A DNA stretch of 64,000 bases from Photobacterium proteolyticum (GCF_001939735.1 NZ_MJIL01000049.1:1-64000), one strand, 5' to 3'. Positions 1 to 8,540 are shown, counted from the first letter of the stretch. Numbers and translations are program-made. Notes: generated from the sequence alone by a model not told the origin.

Positions 1-82
1 TGTTATCGCTGGCATTCATGTTAATGTGGCTACCGATGTATTGTTGAACGCGAAATGTACAGCAAAGATCAACACGCCCTAA
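1..82 (+). CDS. 3' end of an unrecognised gene, cut by the window edge
   Basis: Tail of a gene that starts left of the window. The frame read from base 2 is open for 26 codons and stops at TAA 80-82; its last residues read LLNAKCTAKINTP. It is too short to assign to a family. The hairpin terminator that follows directly fits the end of a transcript and supports this frame. Confidence 0.4.
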   Translation, partial: VIAGIHVNVATDVLLNAKCTAKINTP

Positions 83-108
83 TAGCCCTTTAAGTAAAAG
101 GGCTTTTT
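81..108. terminator. bidirectional hairpin terminator
   Basis: AGCCCTTT and AAAGGGCT form the stem around a 5-base loop, with a T run on the + side and an A-rich flank on the other. It lies between two convergent genes and can end both transcripts. Confidence 0.8.
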
Positions 109-109
109 G

Positions 110-616
110 CTATTTGTTTCTTAGTGTTTTTCGTGCCCAGTCATGGATAAGCTGTTTTTCATAGGCTAAAGCTCTGTCTCTGCCCATTCCCCACACACTC
201 GCCTGATAGTTCAGGTTGGTCAGCATCACAGTATCTGACTTCATTGCCGTTTTCCCCTGACTGATCTTGTAACTGAAACTGATTGAGGGAGCTGAAATAC
301 TGGTGAGTACCCGGATTTTTTGCCCGGTTTCAGCGCCATAGCGAATATCACCGGCAAGATCCAGGTTGTTCACTTTAATATTCAGGGTTTGATCCGGTGC
401 CAGGTAAATTCGGGCCATATCACCGAAGTATTCACTAAGATTCTCGAAGACTTGCTGCTGGAAACGAGGCTGGTTGCCGCTGGATGATCTCACATCACGG
501 TAGTTTTCAGGGCTGGCCCAGGTAACCGATGCTGGCGGAAAATCAAATGTATCATCGGCAATGGCTGTGGCGCTGAACAAGAGAAGGCTGAGTGGGAGCC
601 AGGTTGTTGGTTTCAT
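110..616 (-). CDS. DUF3016 family exported protein
   Basis: A 168-residue protein with a signal peptide (hydrophobic core WLPLSLLLFSATAIA, likely cleaved before DDTFDFPP), so periplasmic or envelope-bound. The rest (VTWASPENYRDVRSS near the N-terminus, HDWARKTL at the C-terminus) matches the DUF3016 family, common in marine gamma-proteobacteria and of unknown function. The open frame extends upstream to 757, but the ATG at 616 is chosen because GGAG lies about 8 bases before it and a clean signal peptide follows. It is transcribed away from the sensor kinase gene and has its own terminator. No catalytic motif is visible. Confidence 0.75.
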   Translation of the reverse strand: MKPTTWLPLSLLLFSATAIADDTFDFPPASVTWASPENYRDVRSSSGNQPRFQQQVFENLSEYFGDMARIYLAPDQTLNIKVNNLDLAGDIRYGAETGQKIRVLTSISAPSISFSYKISQGKTAMKSDTVMLTNLNYQASVWGMGRDRALAYEKQLIHDWARKTLRNK

Positions 617-851
617 GAACGAGAGCCTCCGGTGGATACAATGTGTTTTCGTACCCAGTATGGTGATCAGCTTCGGTCTGGTCTGCAGAGCCGAAGCTCG
701 ATAGTTACTGTCATCTTTAAGTTTATCAAACACGCTGGCGAATGTGATTGGCCCCAAACTATCAGAGGTCTAGCGCCATTTCGCGCATAGATAGGCTCGA
801 CTTTGGCCTTTTCGCCTTGCAGACTGTGGAAAACAGACAGAATAAGCATGG

Positions 852-3011
852 ATGCGGGGAGTCATTTTGTCTAAACGTTTAAGGCTACTGCTGACTACCT
901 TGGTTGTGGCTATTGTCATCACTGCCGGGATGATTGCGACTAGAGAAGTAAGCCGCCAGTGGCTATTTGAAAATGCCCAGAATCAGGGTGAAGATCGCTT
1001 GCTCAAGTATGTCGGCGACATTCGCCGCGCACTCAGGCGCTATCATTACCTGCCTTATCTGGTAGCCGATCACCAGCTGAGCCGGGATTTGCTGGCCGGT
1101 GATAATAGTTTGCATGCCGATGTTGATCTTTATCTTGCCCAATTGGATAAAGCCGCCAATACCAAAGGCTGGTATATCCTGACACCCAAAGGAAAACAAA
1201 TAGCCTCTAGTCGAAAGCACGCTAACTGGCATGAAGACGACGGGCAGGCTATTGCCGATAAACTTATCCGCCAGGGCGGAGAAGTGGTCACAGTGAGTAA
1301 GATTGTTGACGGAAAGGCCCGGTACTTTTTGGCCGCGCCAATGTACTCGAAATCCGTCGTGATCGGGATTGCTGTCGTCAAGGTCGACTTGAGTACCTTG
1401 ACTGAGTCTTGGCTGGCTGAAAACGAGCTGGTATTGATCAGCCACAGAGAGCAGAAGTTTTTCCTGTCGAGCAGCCAGCGCTATAGTGCCGAGTGGCTTA
1501 ATAGCCAGGCCCAGGGAATGGCACAGCAGCCTCCGAGTGTTATGCAGCTTGCCAGTGGTACGACATTGTCGACCTGGCAGCTCGGGCTGGATAACTATCT
1601 GGTGCAAACGGTTCAGCTTGATGATCTGAAATGGACTATTTATTACCTCACGCCTTTGAAAAAGCAGATACAAACAGTTTATTGGTTGGGGGTGAGTGCC
1701 GTTATCCTGATGGTGTCGATGCTGATTCTGGGGCTGTTCATCTATGAGCGGCGGCAGAAGTTGCTATCTAAACAGCAGTTACAAGAGCTGGTCATGGAGT
1801 CTGAATATTGGCTGCGGCGTATGTTCAGCAAAACCAATGTCGGGCTGATGCTGCTCGATAGCCGGGGAAAGATTGGCGAGATAAACCCGACGGCTATGCG
1901 CTACTTCAGTTTGTCGGACTCTGTGGTCGAGAATATTTTTGCCTGGCAGCTGTTTGAGACGACAGCCGGTAATTCAACCGTGATGCTATTGCTGAGGAAC
2001 CTGGCCAACCACCATGAGTGGGGTGAAATCACTGGCGTAGAAGTGATGGCCCGACGCAGCGACGGTTCGCGATTTCCGGTGCTGTTTTCAATCACCTCGC
2101 TGCCCTGGCATGACGAAAGGCATTTTTTGATCACTGCCATTGATATCAGCAAGCGAAAAAAAGCAGAAAATGCCTTGCGGGCAGTCAATGAGCAACTGGA
2201 ACAACGGGTTCAGGAAAGAACGAGAGCGCTGCACTCTGCCCAGGAAGAACTGGTCCAGAATAGCAAAATGGCTGCGCTGGGCAGAATGTCGAGTGCTATT
2301 ACCCACGAGCTCAACCAGCCGCTTACCGGGTTGCGCACCTTGCTTTCCAGCAATGAGTTACTGATTGAGCGCGGAGAAACCAAGATGCTGCTCGCTAACA
2401 TGAAGTTGGTGGAAACGCTGGTGGAAAGAATGGCAAACATGACCTCGCAGCTCAAGACGTTTGCCTTTAACCGTCCGGAACAGCTATCGGCCACGTCGTT
2501 GCCGGATACACTGCAGCAAATTTTGCGAATTCACCAGCAACGGTTGCAAGGCGTTGATGTTCGGATCCGAATTCCTTCCCATTTACCGGATGTACTTGGT
2601 GAGCCTCAGCGCCTGATGCAGGTATTGGGCAACCTGATCAGCAATGCCCTTGATGCGATGACTGATACTGTTCAACCTGCCTTGGTTATTACAGCTTCAG
2701 CGCAGGGGACGCAGGTGATCATTCAGGTGATCGACAATGGATGCGGGGTCAGCGAATCTATGTTGGACAGCATGTTCGAGCCGTTTCAAACCAGTAAAAA
2801 AATGGGCGAAGGACTGGGGTTGGGGCTATCAATCACCGCCAATAGCATCCGTGATATGCAAGGGTCCATCCGCGCCGCCAATAACGTCGATGGTAAAGGA
2901 TTGCGGGCGGCGGGGATGACATTTACGATTGTGATGCACATTTTCTCTCATAAATCTGCGTATGAGGCAGCCGAGCATGATTCAGGGCATAACGCCCTTG
3001 AAGCGGACTAG
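852..3011 (+). CDS. DctB-like sensor histidine kinase
   Basis: Membrane sensor kinase of about 719 residues. TM1 is near residues 10-28, a periplasmic sensor region (probably double-Cache) fills about 30-275, and TM2 is near 276-298. A PAS-like segment (about 320-435) and a short coiled linker follow. The H-box reads THELNQPLTGLRTL with His485 as likely phosphoacceptor; the N-box is NLISNALDAM, then DNGCGV and GEGLGLGLSI. The HELNQPL H-box is typical of DctB kinases, which sense dicarboxylates and phosphorylate sigma-54 activators. No regulator gene is adjacent; the DctD-like regulator at 16080-17432 is the best candidate partner (inference). The start is uncertain: a TTG at 867 has GGGGAG about 7 bases upstream and gives a neater N-terminus (SKRLRLLL) than ATG 852 or ATG 848. 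Confidence 0.85.
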   Translation: MRGVILSKRLRLLLTTLVVAIVITAGMIATREVSRQWLFENAQNQGEDRLLKYVGDIRRALRRYHYLPYLVADHQLSRDLLAGDNSLHADVDLYLAQLDKAANTKGWYILTPKGKQIASSRKHANWHEDDGQAIADKLIRQGGEVVTVSKIVDGKARYFLAAPMYSKSVVIGIAVVKVDLSTLTESWLAENELVLISHREQKFFLSSSQRYSAEWLNSQAQGMAQQPPSVMQLASGTTLSTWQLGLDNYLVQTVQLDDLKWTIYYLTPLKKQIQTVYWLGVSAVILMVSMLILGLFIYERRQKLLSKQQLQELVMESEYWLRRMFSKTNVGLMLLDSRGKIGEINPTAMRYFSLSDSVVENIFAWQLFETTAGNSTVMLLLRNLANHHEWGEITGVEVMARRSDGSRFPVLFSITSLPWHDERHFLITAIDISKRKKAENALRAVNEQLEQRVQERTRALHSAQEELVQNSKMAALGRMSSAITHELNQPLTGLRTLLSSNELLIERGETKMLLANMKLVETLVERMANMTSQLKTFAFNRPEQLSATSLPDTLQQILRIHQQRLQGVDVRIRIPSHLPDVLGEPQRLMQVLGNLISNALDAMTDTVQPALVITASAQGTQVIIQVIDNGCGVSESMLDSMFEPFQTSKKMGEGLGLGLSITANSIRDMQGSIRAANNVDGKGLRAAGMTFTIVMHIFSHKSAYEAAEHDSGHNALEAD

Positions 3012-3226
3012 GCCTTCGTTGGTATTGCTTTTACCCGCTTGGCTCTCATATTTGCTACCAGGGCTCCGGCAAGGATAAAGCAAATATTGAATGACCAGCT
3101 GTTTATGCCTGCCAGCGACAGCGTTATTGATGAGATCAGTGGGGCACTGACACTGAAACCCCAGCAGCAGGTCATCAGACAGCTGGAGAGCCTCAATCCA
3201 GTATTAATCCATCCTGAGCAATTCAA
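3008..3226 (-). pseudogene. possible remnant of a membrane transporter C-terminus
   Basis: This 72-codon frame ends at 3008, overlapping the kinase stop codon. Its second half (SAPLISSITLSLAGINSW, then a hydrophobic stretch and basic tail ANMRAKRVKAIP) resembles the last helices of an MFS permease. No usable ribosome binding site and no upstream continuation were found. A longer frame on the other strand (3039-3470) covers the same DNA, so coding is not certain. Confidence 0.2.
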
Positions 3227-3686
3227 AGTCGGTAGCCGGAAGAACTGCCTTGGAAAGGGCTATTTTAATTTGGGAAAACAGGTGGAAATTTTAAAGAGGG
3301 TTAAACTGAACAGAATTTTGATAAAGGCGTTTCATGTTTTTTTTACTGATGGTTTTGTAAATTGCTTTCTATTTAACAAGATTGGTGTCTTGTTGTTACT
3401 GAATTTATTTAGTCAACAAATGAAAAGGGTCATCAATGGTGACCTTTTTTGTATGTATATCAGAGATTGAGTGTTACACGATCACGCCCGTTCGTCGTTA
3501 ATTTAACGTAACAGGCATAATTAACATTGGATTTTTTGATGCGTATTTCGTTGAAGTCACTCTTTAAGGGTGGGAAAACCAACGGTACGTATTAAATACT
3601 TATTTGTTGGTGTTGTGTGTGTTATGTATTTGAATGTTAAGGGGAATTGGGATTATCTTATGTTTTAATTTAAAGTTTATAGTATT
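3227..3686. other. intergenic, AT-rich, no convincing gene
   Basis: Besides the hairpin at 3423-3451, no gene is visible. The + frame 3039-3470 runs through this hairpin and loses protein-like composition after about 3250. From about 3500 the DNA becomes clearly AT-rich, marking the left edge of the patch that holds the ADP-ribosyltransferase gene. Confidence 0.5.
3423..3451 (+). terminator. hairpin terminator
   Basis: GGTCA and TGACC pair around a short loop and are followed by TTTTTT on the + strand. It probably ends the sensor kinase transcript, some 410 bases after the stop codon. Confidence 0.6.
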
Positions 3687-4250
3687 ATGAATCCAGTATA
3701 TGTTTATAGATTAGATTTTCGCCCACCATCAATAATTTTAAAGGATGGTTTTGTTGGGTCCAAGAATGATTGGATGAATCACCTATATGGTATAAATACA
3801 GTCTTTTGTGCCAAAACATTGAGAGGGGTTTCACGATTTTTTCTTGAGTCATTGTTAGATCGCCGAGCTGATAACAAACAATATTCAGATGGTACATTTG
3901 CAAAAGGACCATTTAAGAGTGATATTGATACTATATACAAAAAACCCAAAGAGGTTTATGTCTACCAAGTTGATATTGCAGGCTATGAATATACTGACGT
4001 GGTTAAGGACTTGATGCCCGAAGTGATGAAGCCGAAAATGATAAACCCAGGCTCCAGGCTATTAGCATTTCAAGAAAACAAACGCCTTAATGCCGGATTT
4101 TTAGATTTTAATGAAGACTACTGGTATGCAAAGTTACATTATTACTTAACAGACTGTGCAATACACACTGAAGAGATCATAGTGAAAGGACCTATTAAGC
4201 CTAAACGGATTAAGTGTTTTCAAACACTACCGATGGAAAAAGTATTTTAA
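3687..4250 (+). CDS. pertussis/cholera toxin A-like ADP-ribosyltransferase
   Basis: A 187-residue protein resembling the catalytic subunits of pertussis toxin (S1) and cholera toxin. Residues 5-14 read YVYRLDFRPP, the hallmark NAD-binding arginine region (Arg8), followed by a GF and HLYG segment as in S1. The second motif, Ser-Thr-Ser in the toxins, reads FCAKT (40-44), so the usual first Ser is Ala. The ending TEEIIVKGPIKPKRI (161-175) aligns with the catalytic Glu loop, Glu163 matching Glu112 of cholera toxin and Glu129 of S1. No signal peptide, no B-subunit gene beside it and no clear Shine-Dalgarno. The DNA is more AT-rich than its surroundings, which suggests transfer. A secreted effector, a phage or defence toxin, or a decaying gene all remain possible; the fold call is by eye. 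Confidence 0.7.
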   Translation: MNPVYVYRLDFRPPSIILKDGFVGSKNDWMNHLYGINTVFCAKTLRGVSRFFLESLLDRRADNKQYSDGTFAKGPFKSDIDTIYKKPKEVYVYQVDIAGYEYTDVVKDLMPEVMKPKMINPGSRLLAFQENKRLNAGFLDFNEDYWYAKLHYYLTDCAIHTEEIIVKGPIKPKRIKCFQTLPMEKVF

Positions 4251-4251
4251 C

Positions 4252-4464
4252 CTATTGATGAAGCTGCGTTTCTTTAAAATAACCAATGAAGCCAACATCT
4301 TTCACAGCGTCCACTAGGAGCTTAAAATTACCCTTAAGCAATGCTACTTCGATTTTTTGTAAAGTGGTCTTTGATACGTGGAGCATGCAAACGGTTCTTA
4401 ACGTATTCGGTTTTATTTTAGTGCCTTGTGAGCGGGTAAGGCGAGTTAGATGGTTCGGAGTAGC
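4252..4464 (-). pseudogene. remnant of an XRE-type helix-turn-helix protein
   Basis: The minus frame is open for 70 codons but has no good start. It reads LHVSKTTLQKIE, then LLKGNFKLLVDAVKDVGF: recognition helix, glycine turn and last helix of small XRE/HipB-like repressors (compare VSRTTLSKIE...LLKVLKALGL). The N-terminal part is missing or out of frame. It ends two bases after the ADP-ribosyltransferase stop, on the opposite strand. Probably a decayed gene. Confidence 0.4.
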
Positions 4465-4595
4465 TTAATTGGGGAGTGAGCATTTTACGTAACTTTAGTT
4501 GAACTGATTTCTGAGCGAAAAAAGCCACCCATCTAGGTTAACTCCTATCATTTAAGGTGTTTGGAGCGATCTGGATAGTGAGTCTTATGGATACG

Positions 4596-4623
4596 AACGG
4601 TCCTGGATTTGGACCGTTTTCCG
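4596..4623 (+). terminator. hairpin terminator-like repeat
   Basis: AACGGTCC and GGACCGTT pair around 7 bases and are followed by TTTTCC. It could end the transcript of the ADP-ribosyltransferase gene. Confidence 0.5.
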
Positions 4624-4647
4624 TTTAGGGGGGCGCATATTTCGGTT

Positions 4648-4776
4648 GTGACACAACCCTGCTCCCGCCTGTATCAAGCAAAATGTGACGCCATTGCTAA
4701 ACGATTAAACACTCACCCACGCAAACGACTGGGCTTTAAAACACCAGAGGAATGCTTCATTGGATATTACAGTTAA
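4648..4776 (+). pseudogene. IS30-family transposase, C-terminal remnant
   Basis: The frame ending at TAA 4774-4776 reads LYQAKCDAIAKRLNTHPRK then RLGFKTPEECF, the conserved C-terminus of IS30-type transposases (usual form: LNxRPRKxLGxxTPxE). Only about 40 residues remain and the DDE core is absent. The bases just after the stop (GTGTTGCACTTCAAACTTG) look like the terminal repeat region of such elements. It records a past insertion or recombination next to the toxin-like gene. Confidence 0.75.
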
Positions 4777-4969
4777 GTGTTGCACTTCAAACTTGATATC
4801 AGGGTTCCTTGTGAGAATTTGTGATAAATAACTGGTTAGGTTGGAAGAATACAAATGACATTGAACTATACTGACTAGATTGCTTTTTGAATTAATAGCT
4901 TAAAGATCTCAATAATAATAATTTGCCCTATTTGGTGCTTGATATTGATGAGCAGAAGGCGATCAGGTT
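4777..4969. other. intergenic, AT-rich
   Basis: Holds the presumed IS30 end and the promoter region of the DUF3943 gene. No further structure was recognised. Confidence 0.4.
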
Positions 4970-6325
4970 ATGCAAAGTCAGTTTCACCTACCTCTGTTGT
5001 TTTTTTCACTTGTTGTTGTGAGCCCGGCCTTCGGTGATGAAAATGACGCCTTGTTTTCTTCATCACCCTCCCAAACAGGTTATAGCAACTCAAGTTGGGA
5101 AGAGCAGCCCAGGTCTGACGGTGTGTATGACTCCCCATATTCGGTAGCGCTGTTTTCGGCCCCAAATGGTGAAGACGCTGATCGGCTTTGGTCACAGACC
5201 AAATCGGTTGCCTGGTATGGCGTGGGAGTTGCCGGTGTTATCGCTTTGCTGCCGGAAGATATTTCGAACTGGGACAGCAGCAGTGAACGCCTGATGGAAA
5301 AATGGTGGAAGAATGTCAAAGACGGTCCGGTTTGGGATCGGGATATTTGGTATATCAACTATATCGGCCACCCATATTTTGGTGGTGTTTACTATCAGGT
5401 TGCCCGAAAGTCCGGTTATCGACAATGGGATGCGTTTGTATACTCTTTTCTGATGTCAACGTTCTACTGGGAGTATGGGCTGGAAGCCTTTGCAGAGGCA
5501 CCTGCTATTCAGGATCTGGTGACAACACCAGTGCTGGGGTGGGTATACGGTGAGTGGGCATTTAACAAGGAGAGGGAGATTATTCAGGGAGGCGGTAAAG
5601 TCTGGGGCTCCTCGTGGGTAGGTGATACGGCACTGTTTTTCCTTGATCCGGTCGATAGCATTGGCCGTGGTATAAATAATCTGGTTGGCAGGGATGTTAT
5701 AAAGGCTGGCACCGGCTACATTGGCTTTCAGGATGTTCCGATGTTAAACGGAGAAGTGGATACCCAGTTTAAGGTCAACATGAGTTACAGCATCGGTGAG
5801 GGAGAAACAAGTCCAGCGCTCAAGCGGCGCCGGGAATATACGACATCCTCTGTGTCAAATGATCCGATTGATTACAGCGTTGTGGGGATTTCGATTGGGG
5901 CTCGATATTTGGATCTTGACAGCGACTGGCAACTTGAAAATAGCTGGGCGTCAACTATTAGCCTGGGGGTTTATTTTACCCCGCAGTTTTCTTCTCGATT
6001 GAATTATTCTCGGGTTGAAACACCGAGCACGATTACCAAAGCAGATGTAAGTTATGAAAACTACAGTTTTGATTTTCAATATTATTTTAATAGCAAAGAA
6101 AAACTGCGGCCTTATCTGAATGCCGGTATTGGTGAAACCTTGTTGGAAAAGAGTGTTGATCTCAAAACATTCCAGATAAACGCTGGCGCTGGTTTGCATT
6201 ATCAGTTTCATGCTAATTGGGCACTGCTTGCCGATTGGTCTCACTATTACAGTACCAGTACCTCGACAAATGATGACCTTTTTTCAGGGCAGCTTGTATA
6301 TCGATTTGGCAGAGGGGAGCGCTAA
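4970..6325 (+). CDS. DUF3943 outer-membrane-type protein
   Basis: A 451-residue protein with a signal peptide (LPLLFFSLVVVSPAFG, cleaved near residue 22). Residues about 75-245 contain the DUF3943 domain: aromatic-rich segments such as INYIGHPYFGGVYY and FYWEYGLEAFAEAP, and TTPVLGWVYGEW. From about 265 to the end it has alternating aromatic strands and ends in LVYRFGRGER, which fits a beta-barrel with an OmpA/OmpW-like C-terminal half. DUF3943 proteins are expected in the outer membrane; their role is unknown. The ATG at 4970 has a weak ribosome site but starts a clean signal peptide. No operon partner: a repeat element follows. Confidence 0.75.
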   Translation: MQSQFHLPLLFFSLVVVSPAFGDENDALFSSSPSQTGYSNSSWEEQPRSDGVYDSPYSVALFSAPNGEDADRLWSQTKSVAWYGVGVAGVIALLPEDISNWDSSSERLMEKWWKNVKDGPVWDRDIWYINYIGHPYFGGVYYQVARKSGYRQWDAFVYSFLMSTFYWEYGLEAFAEAPAIQDLVTTPVLGWVYGEWAFNKEREIIQGGGKVWGSSWVGDTALFFLDPVDSIGRGINNLVGRDVIKAGTGYIGFQDVPMLNGEVDTQFKVNMSYSIGEGETSPALKRRREYTTSSVSNDPIDYSVVGISIGARYLDLDSDWQLENSWASTISLGVYFTPQFSSRLNYSRVETPSTITKADVSYENYSFDFQYYFNSKEKLRPYLNAGIGETLLEKSVDLKTFQINAGAGLHYQFHANWALLADWSHYYSTSTSTNDDLFSGQLVYRFGRGER

Positions 6326-6374
6326 TCGAACATCTGTTCGCTAAATATATAGCCTCGACAAGCAAGCCATAGCG

Positions 6375-6685
6375 TATACCCAAGCTACCTCAAGATACTC
6401 GTTTCAGCGAGAATTACTTGGGTTGTGGCAGGGCCGCGCAGGCTAGGCTCCGATTAGAAAATCTAGTGGCTCTATATTAATAATCGGTAACAACGCATAG
6501 AAGCCCCTATCTACTTAAAAGAACTGGAACTCGCCCTTTGGGAGTGAGCCAGTTGGTTCGGCATTCCGACGCCCATTTCTGTGTCAAATAACGTTGAAAG
6601 GGGTTACCATTCCTACCGTCATTTTCCTTGAACTGAGCTCGCTGGTCTCACTCTGAATCCTGCATCTTGAGGTAGCTTGGGTATA
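6375..6685. mobile_element. MITE-like non-autonomous element with 22 bp terminal inverted repeats
   Basis: The left end (6375-6396) begins TATACCCAAGCTACCTCAAG; the right end (6664-6685) is its exact reverse complement over 22 bases. The 267 bases between hold no open frame of note. Perfect long terminal repeats around a short non-coding core is the layout of a miniature inverted-repeat transposable element. A related pair of ends, almost fused, occurs at 50604-50639. No clear target-site duplication was seen beyond TA-rich flanks. No matching transposase lies in this window. Confidence 0.8.
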
Positions 6686-6737
6686 GTGTCAATGCACAAT
6701 AGCACATAATTTTTGGTATAAGCCGAGGAAAAGTAAG

Positions 6738-7271
6738 GTGATTAGTCTAGATACGCCAAGGTTGGCGATGCGGCAGATAGTTGAGGCGGATTGGCCTTTG
6801 TTTTGCCGGCTGCTTAAGGAGCCCAAGGTGATAGAGTTGGCTTTTGATCAACCCTCTCCAGATGAGATACAGGCTCGATTCGACAGTCGCCTTCCGGAGT
6901 GGACTCATAACTCCGAGCACTGGCTATGCCTGATAATTATCGAAAAAGAGACTGGTAAGTCGGTGGGGGTAACCGGGTTTCAAATTGATCAACAAGATCG
7001 ATCTCGGGCTGAAGTCGGTTACCTGTTGCTGCCTGAATACCATGGCAACGGCTACGGCACGGAATCGCTGCAGAGGTTGGTTCAGTTTGCTGTTGAGGAG
7101 CTTCATTTGTCATGCTTGACCGCTACGGTAACAGATGGAAACGAAGCATCATGCAGGGTGCTGGAAAAGTGTGGATTCGAGTTTAGCCAGCGCATTCCTG
7201 ATGCCTACGAAATCAGGCAGCAACGTTACGATGATCTTATTTATACCTTAGCTGTAAATAAAACCCTGTAA
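6738..7271 (+). CDS. GNAT family N-acetyltransferase (RimJ/RimL-like)
   Basis: A 177-residue acetyltransferase. It opens with TPRLAMRQIVEADWPLF, typical of the RimJ/RimL-like Acetyltransf_3 family. The acetyl-CoA loop is seen in EVGYLLLPEYHGNGYGTES (about 95-113), followed by ATVTDGNEASCRVLEKCGF, the usual Asn plus LEKxGF end. Translation probably starts at a GTG (6738) with GAGGAAAAG upstream. It uses acetyl-CoA to acylate an amine, on a protein N-terminus or a small molecule; the substrate cannot be told. It lies just after the MITE-like element, so its promoter may be affected by the insertion. Confidence 0.8.
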   Translation: MISLDTPRLAMRQIVEADWPLFCRLLKEPKVIELAFDQPSPDEIQARFDSRLPEWTHNSEHWLCLIIIEKETGKSVGVTGFQIDQQDRSRAEVGYLLLPEYHGNGYGTESLQRLVQFAVEELHLSCLTATVTDGNEASCRVLEKCGFEFSQRIPDAYEIRQQRYDDLIYTLAVNKTL

Positions 7272-7315
7272 CAGACTGCCCGTATCAAGCTTACTATTAG
7301 CAATGACGAATATGG

Positions 7316-8494
7316 ATGTTTATGAAATCTTTGCCATGGAATGCCTGGCTGCTTGCTTTGGTTCAGCCTTTTGTTCTATCTGTTGGTGCGCTTAGTGTTT
7401 TTCTTGGCGGGATAGTCGGTGCTCAGCTACAGCCGACGCTTGAGCTGGCAACCTTACCGGTAACGGTGTTGATAATCGGTGTGTCACTGAACATTTTTCC
7501 CGCCGCGAAAATCCAGCATAGGTTCGGTCGGAAAAATGCCTTTATTGCGGCAGCACTGATTAGCAGCGGTGTTGCTTTTGCCGCCGGTATTGCTATTGAG
7601 CAAGAAGCCTTCTGGGCGTTTACTGCGTGTAGTTTTATGCTGGGAACCCAACTGGCGTATGTCAGCCAGTATCGTTTTGCGGCCATTGAAAGCTGTAAGG
7701 ACCCTAGCCAGCACCCTAGTGTGGTAAGCCTGGTATTGGTGGGGGGCATCGCTGCTGCCGTTGTCGGGCCTGAGTTGCTAAATGTCGGGCAGTTTGTTCC
7801 TGTCTTTACGTCTGAATATGCGAATGCATATAGTGCGCTGGGGATCATTGAACTTGTAGGTGCAGTGATATTGTGGGTGGGCATGAAGCCGATCAGTATC
7901 AGGGAAGACAGTATCAAGAATGGTAGCGATCGTCCTTTATCTCAAGTCCTAAAGCAGCCTTTGCTCTGGCTTGCGCTGGGGGCCGGATTGACGGCCTATG
8001 CTGTCATGGCGTTCCTGATGACAGCGACGCCGCTGGCCATGCAGCATCACGGTCATGATATCCAGAGTGCCAAATGGGTGATTCAGAGCCATGTTGTTGC
8101 TATGTATTTGCCATCGCTTATTACCCCGTTAATCATAAGGCGTATTGGTACCTTCAGGCTGATCTTTGTAGGTTGCATGATCATGCTCGGTTGTATTGCG
8201 ATAGGGTTGCTCGGGCAAAGTGTACATAGTTACTGGTGGGCACTGGTGCTGCTTGGTATTGGCTGGAACTTTCTATTTATCAGCGGTACGACTTTGCTGC
8301 CCGGTACCTATCAACCACATGAGCGCTTCAGGGTGCAGGCCATCAATGATTTTTCTATTACGGCTTTTCAGGCGGCGGGTTCATTAAGTGCCGGTATGGT
8401 GCTGTTTACCCAAGGCTGGAGCTGGATGCTGGTGGCATCGGTTTTTCCGGTAATAACCTTATTGTTGCTAAATACCGTAGTTAAAAAACGCTAG
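7316..8494 (+). CDS. MFS transporter
   Basis: About 390 residues with some 12 hydrophobic segments, in the major facilitator superfamily. The loop after TM2 reads IQHRFGRKNAFI, the usual basic motif A between helices 2 and 3. A charged central loop (MKPISIREDSIKNGSDRP) splits two six-helix halves. Substrate unknown; drug or metabolite efflux is the usual role of such short MFS proteins. Two in-frame ATGs (7316 and 7322) are possible starts and neither has a strong ribosome site. It lies 44 bases after the acetyltransferase gene in the same direction and may be cotranscribed. Confidence 0.8.
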   Translation: MFMKSLPWNAWLLALVQPFVLSVGALSVFLGGIVGAQLQPTLELATLPVTVLIIGVSLNIFPAAKIQHRFGRKNAFIAAALISSGVAFAAGIAIEQEAFWAFTACSFMLGTQLAYVSQYRFAAIESCKDPSQHPSVVSLVLVGGIAAAVVGPELLNVGQFVPVFTSEYANAYSALGIIELVGAVILWVGMKPISIREDSIKNGSDRPLSQVLKQPLLWLALGAGLTAYAVMAFLMTATPLAMQHHGHDIQSAKWVIQSHVVAMYLPSLITPLIIRRIGTFRLIFVGCMIMLGCIAIGLLGQSVHSYWWALVLLGIGWNFLFISGTTLLPGTYQPHERFRVQAINDFSITAFQAAGSLSAGMVLFTQGWSWMLVASVFPVITLLLLNTVVKKR

Positions 8495-8540
8495 AGAAGT
8501 CTTGGTGAAGTGATGTAATTGGCTGCGGTTGATTGATGAA

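Noticed and set aside
963-1673. Long antisense frame within the sensor kinase gene
   Set aside because: It is a mirror of the well-supported kinase coding frame and has no family pattern of its own.
3039-3470. 143-codon + frame after the sensor kinase
   Set aside because: It runs through a hairpin terminator, has no ribosome site, and its second half is not protein-like.
3480-3560. Possible integron attC-like site left of the ADP-ribosyltransferase gene
   Set aside because: The inverted bases around TTAACG are short and the R'/L' core pattern of attC is missing.
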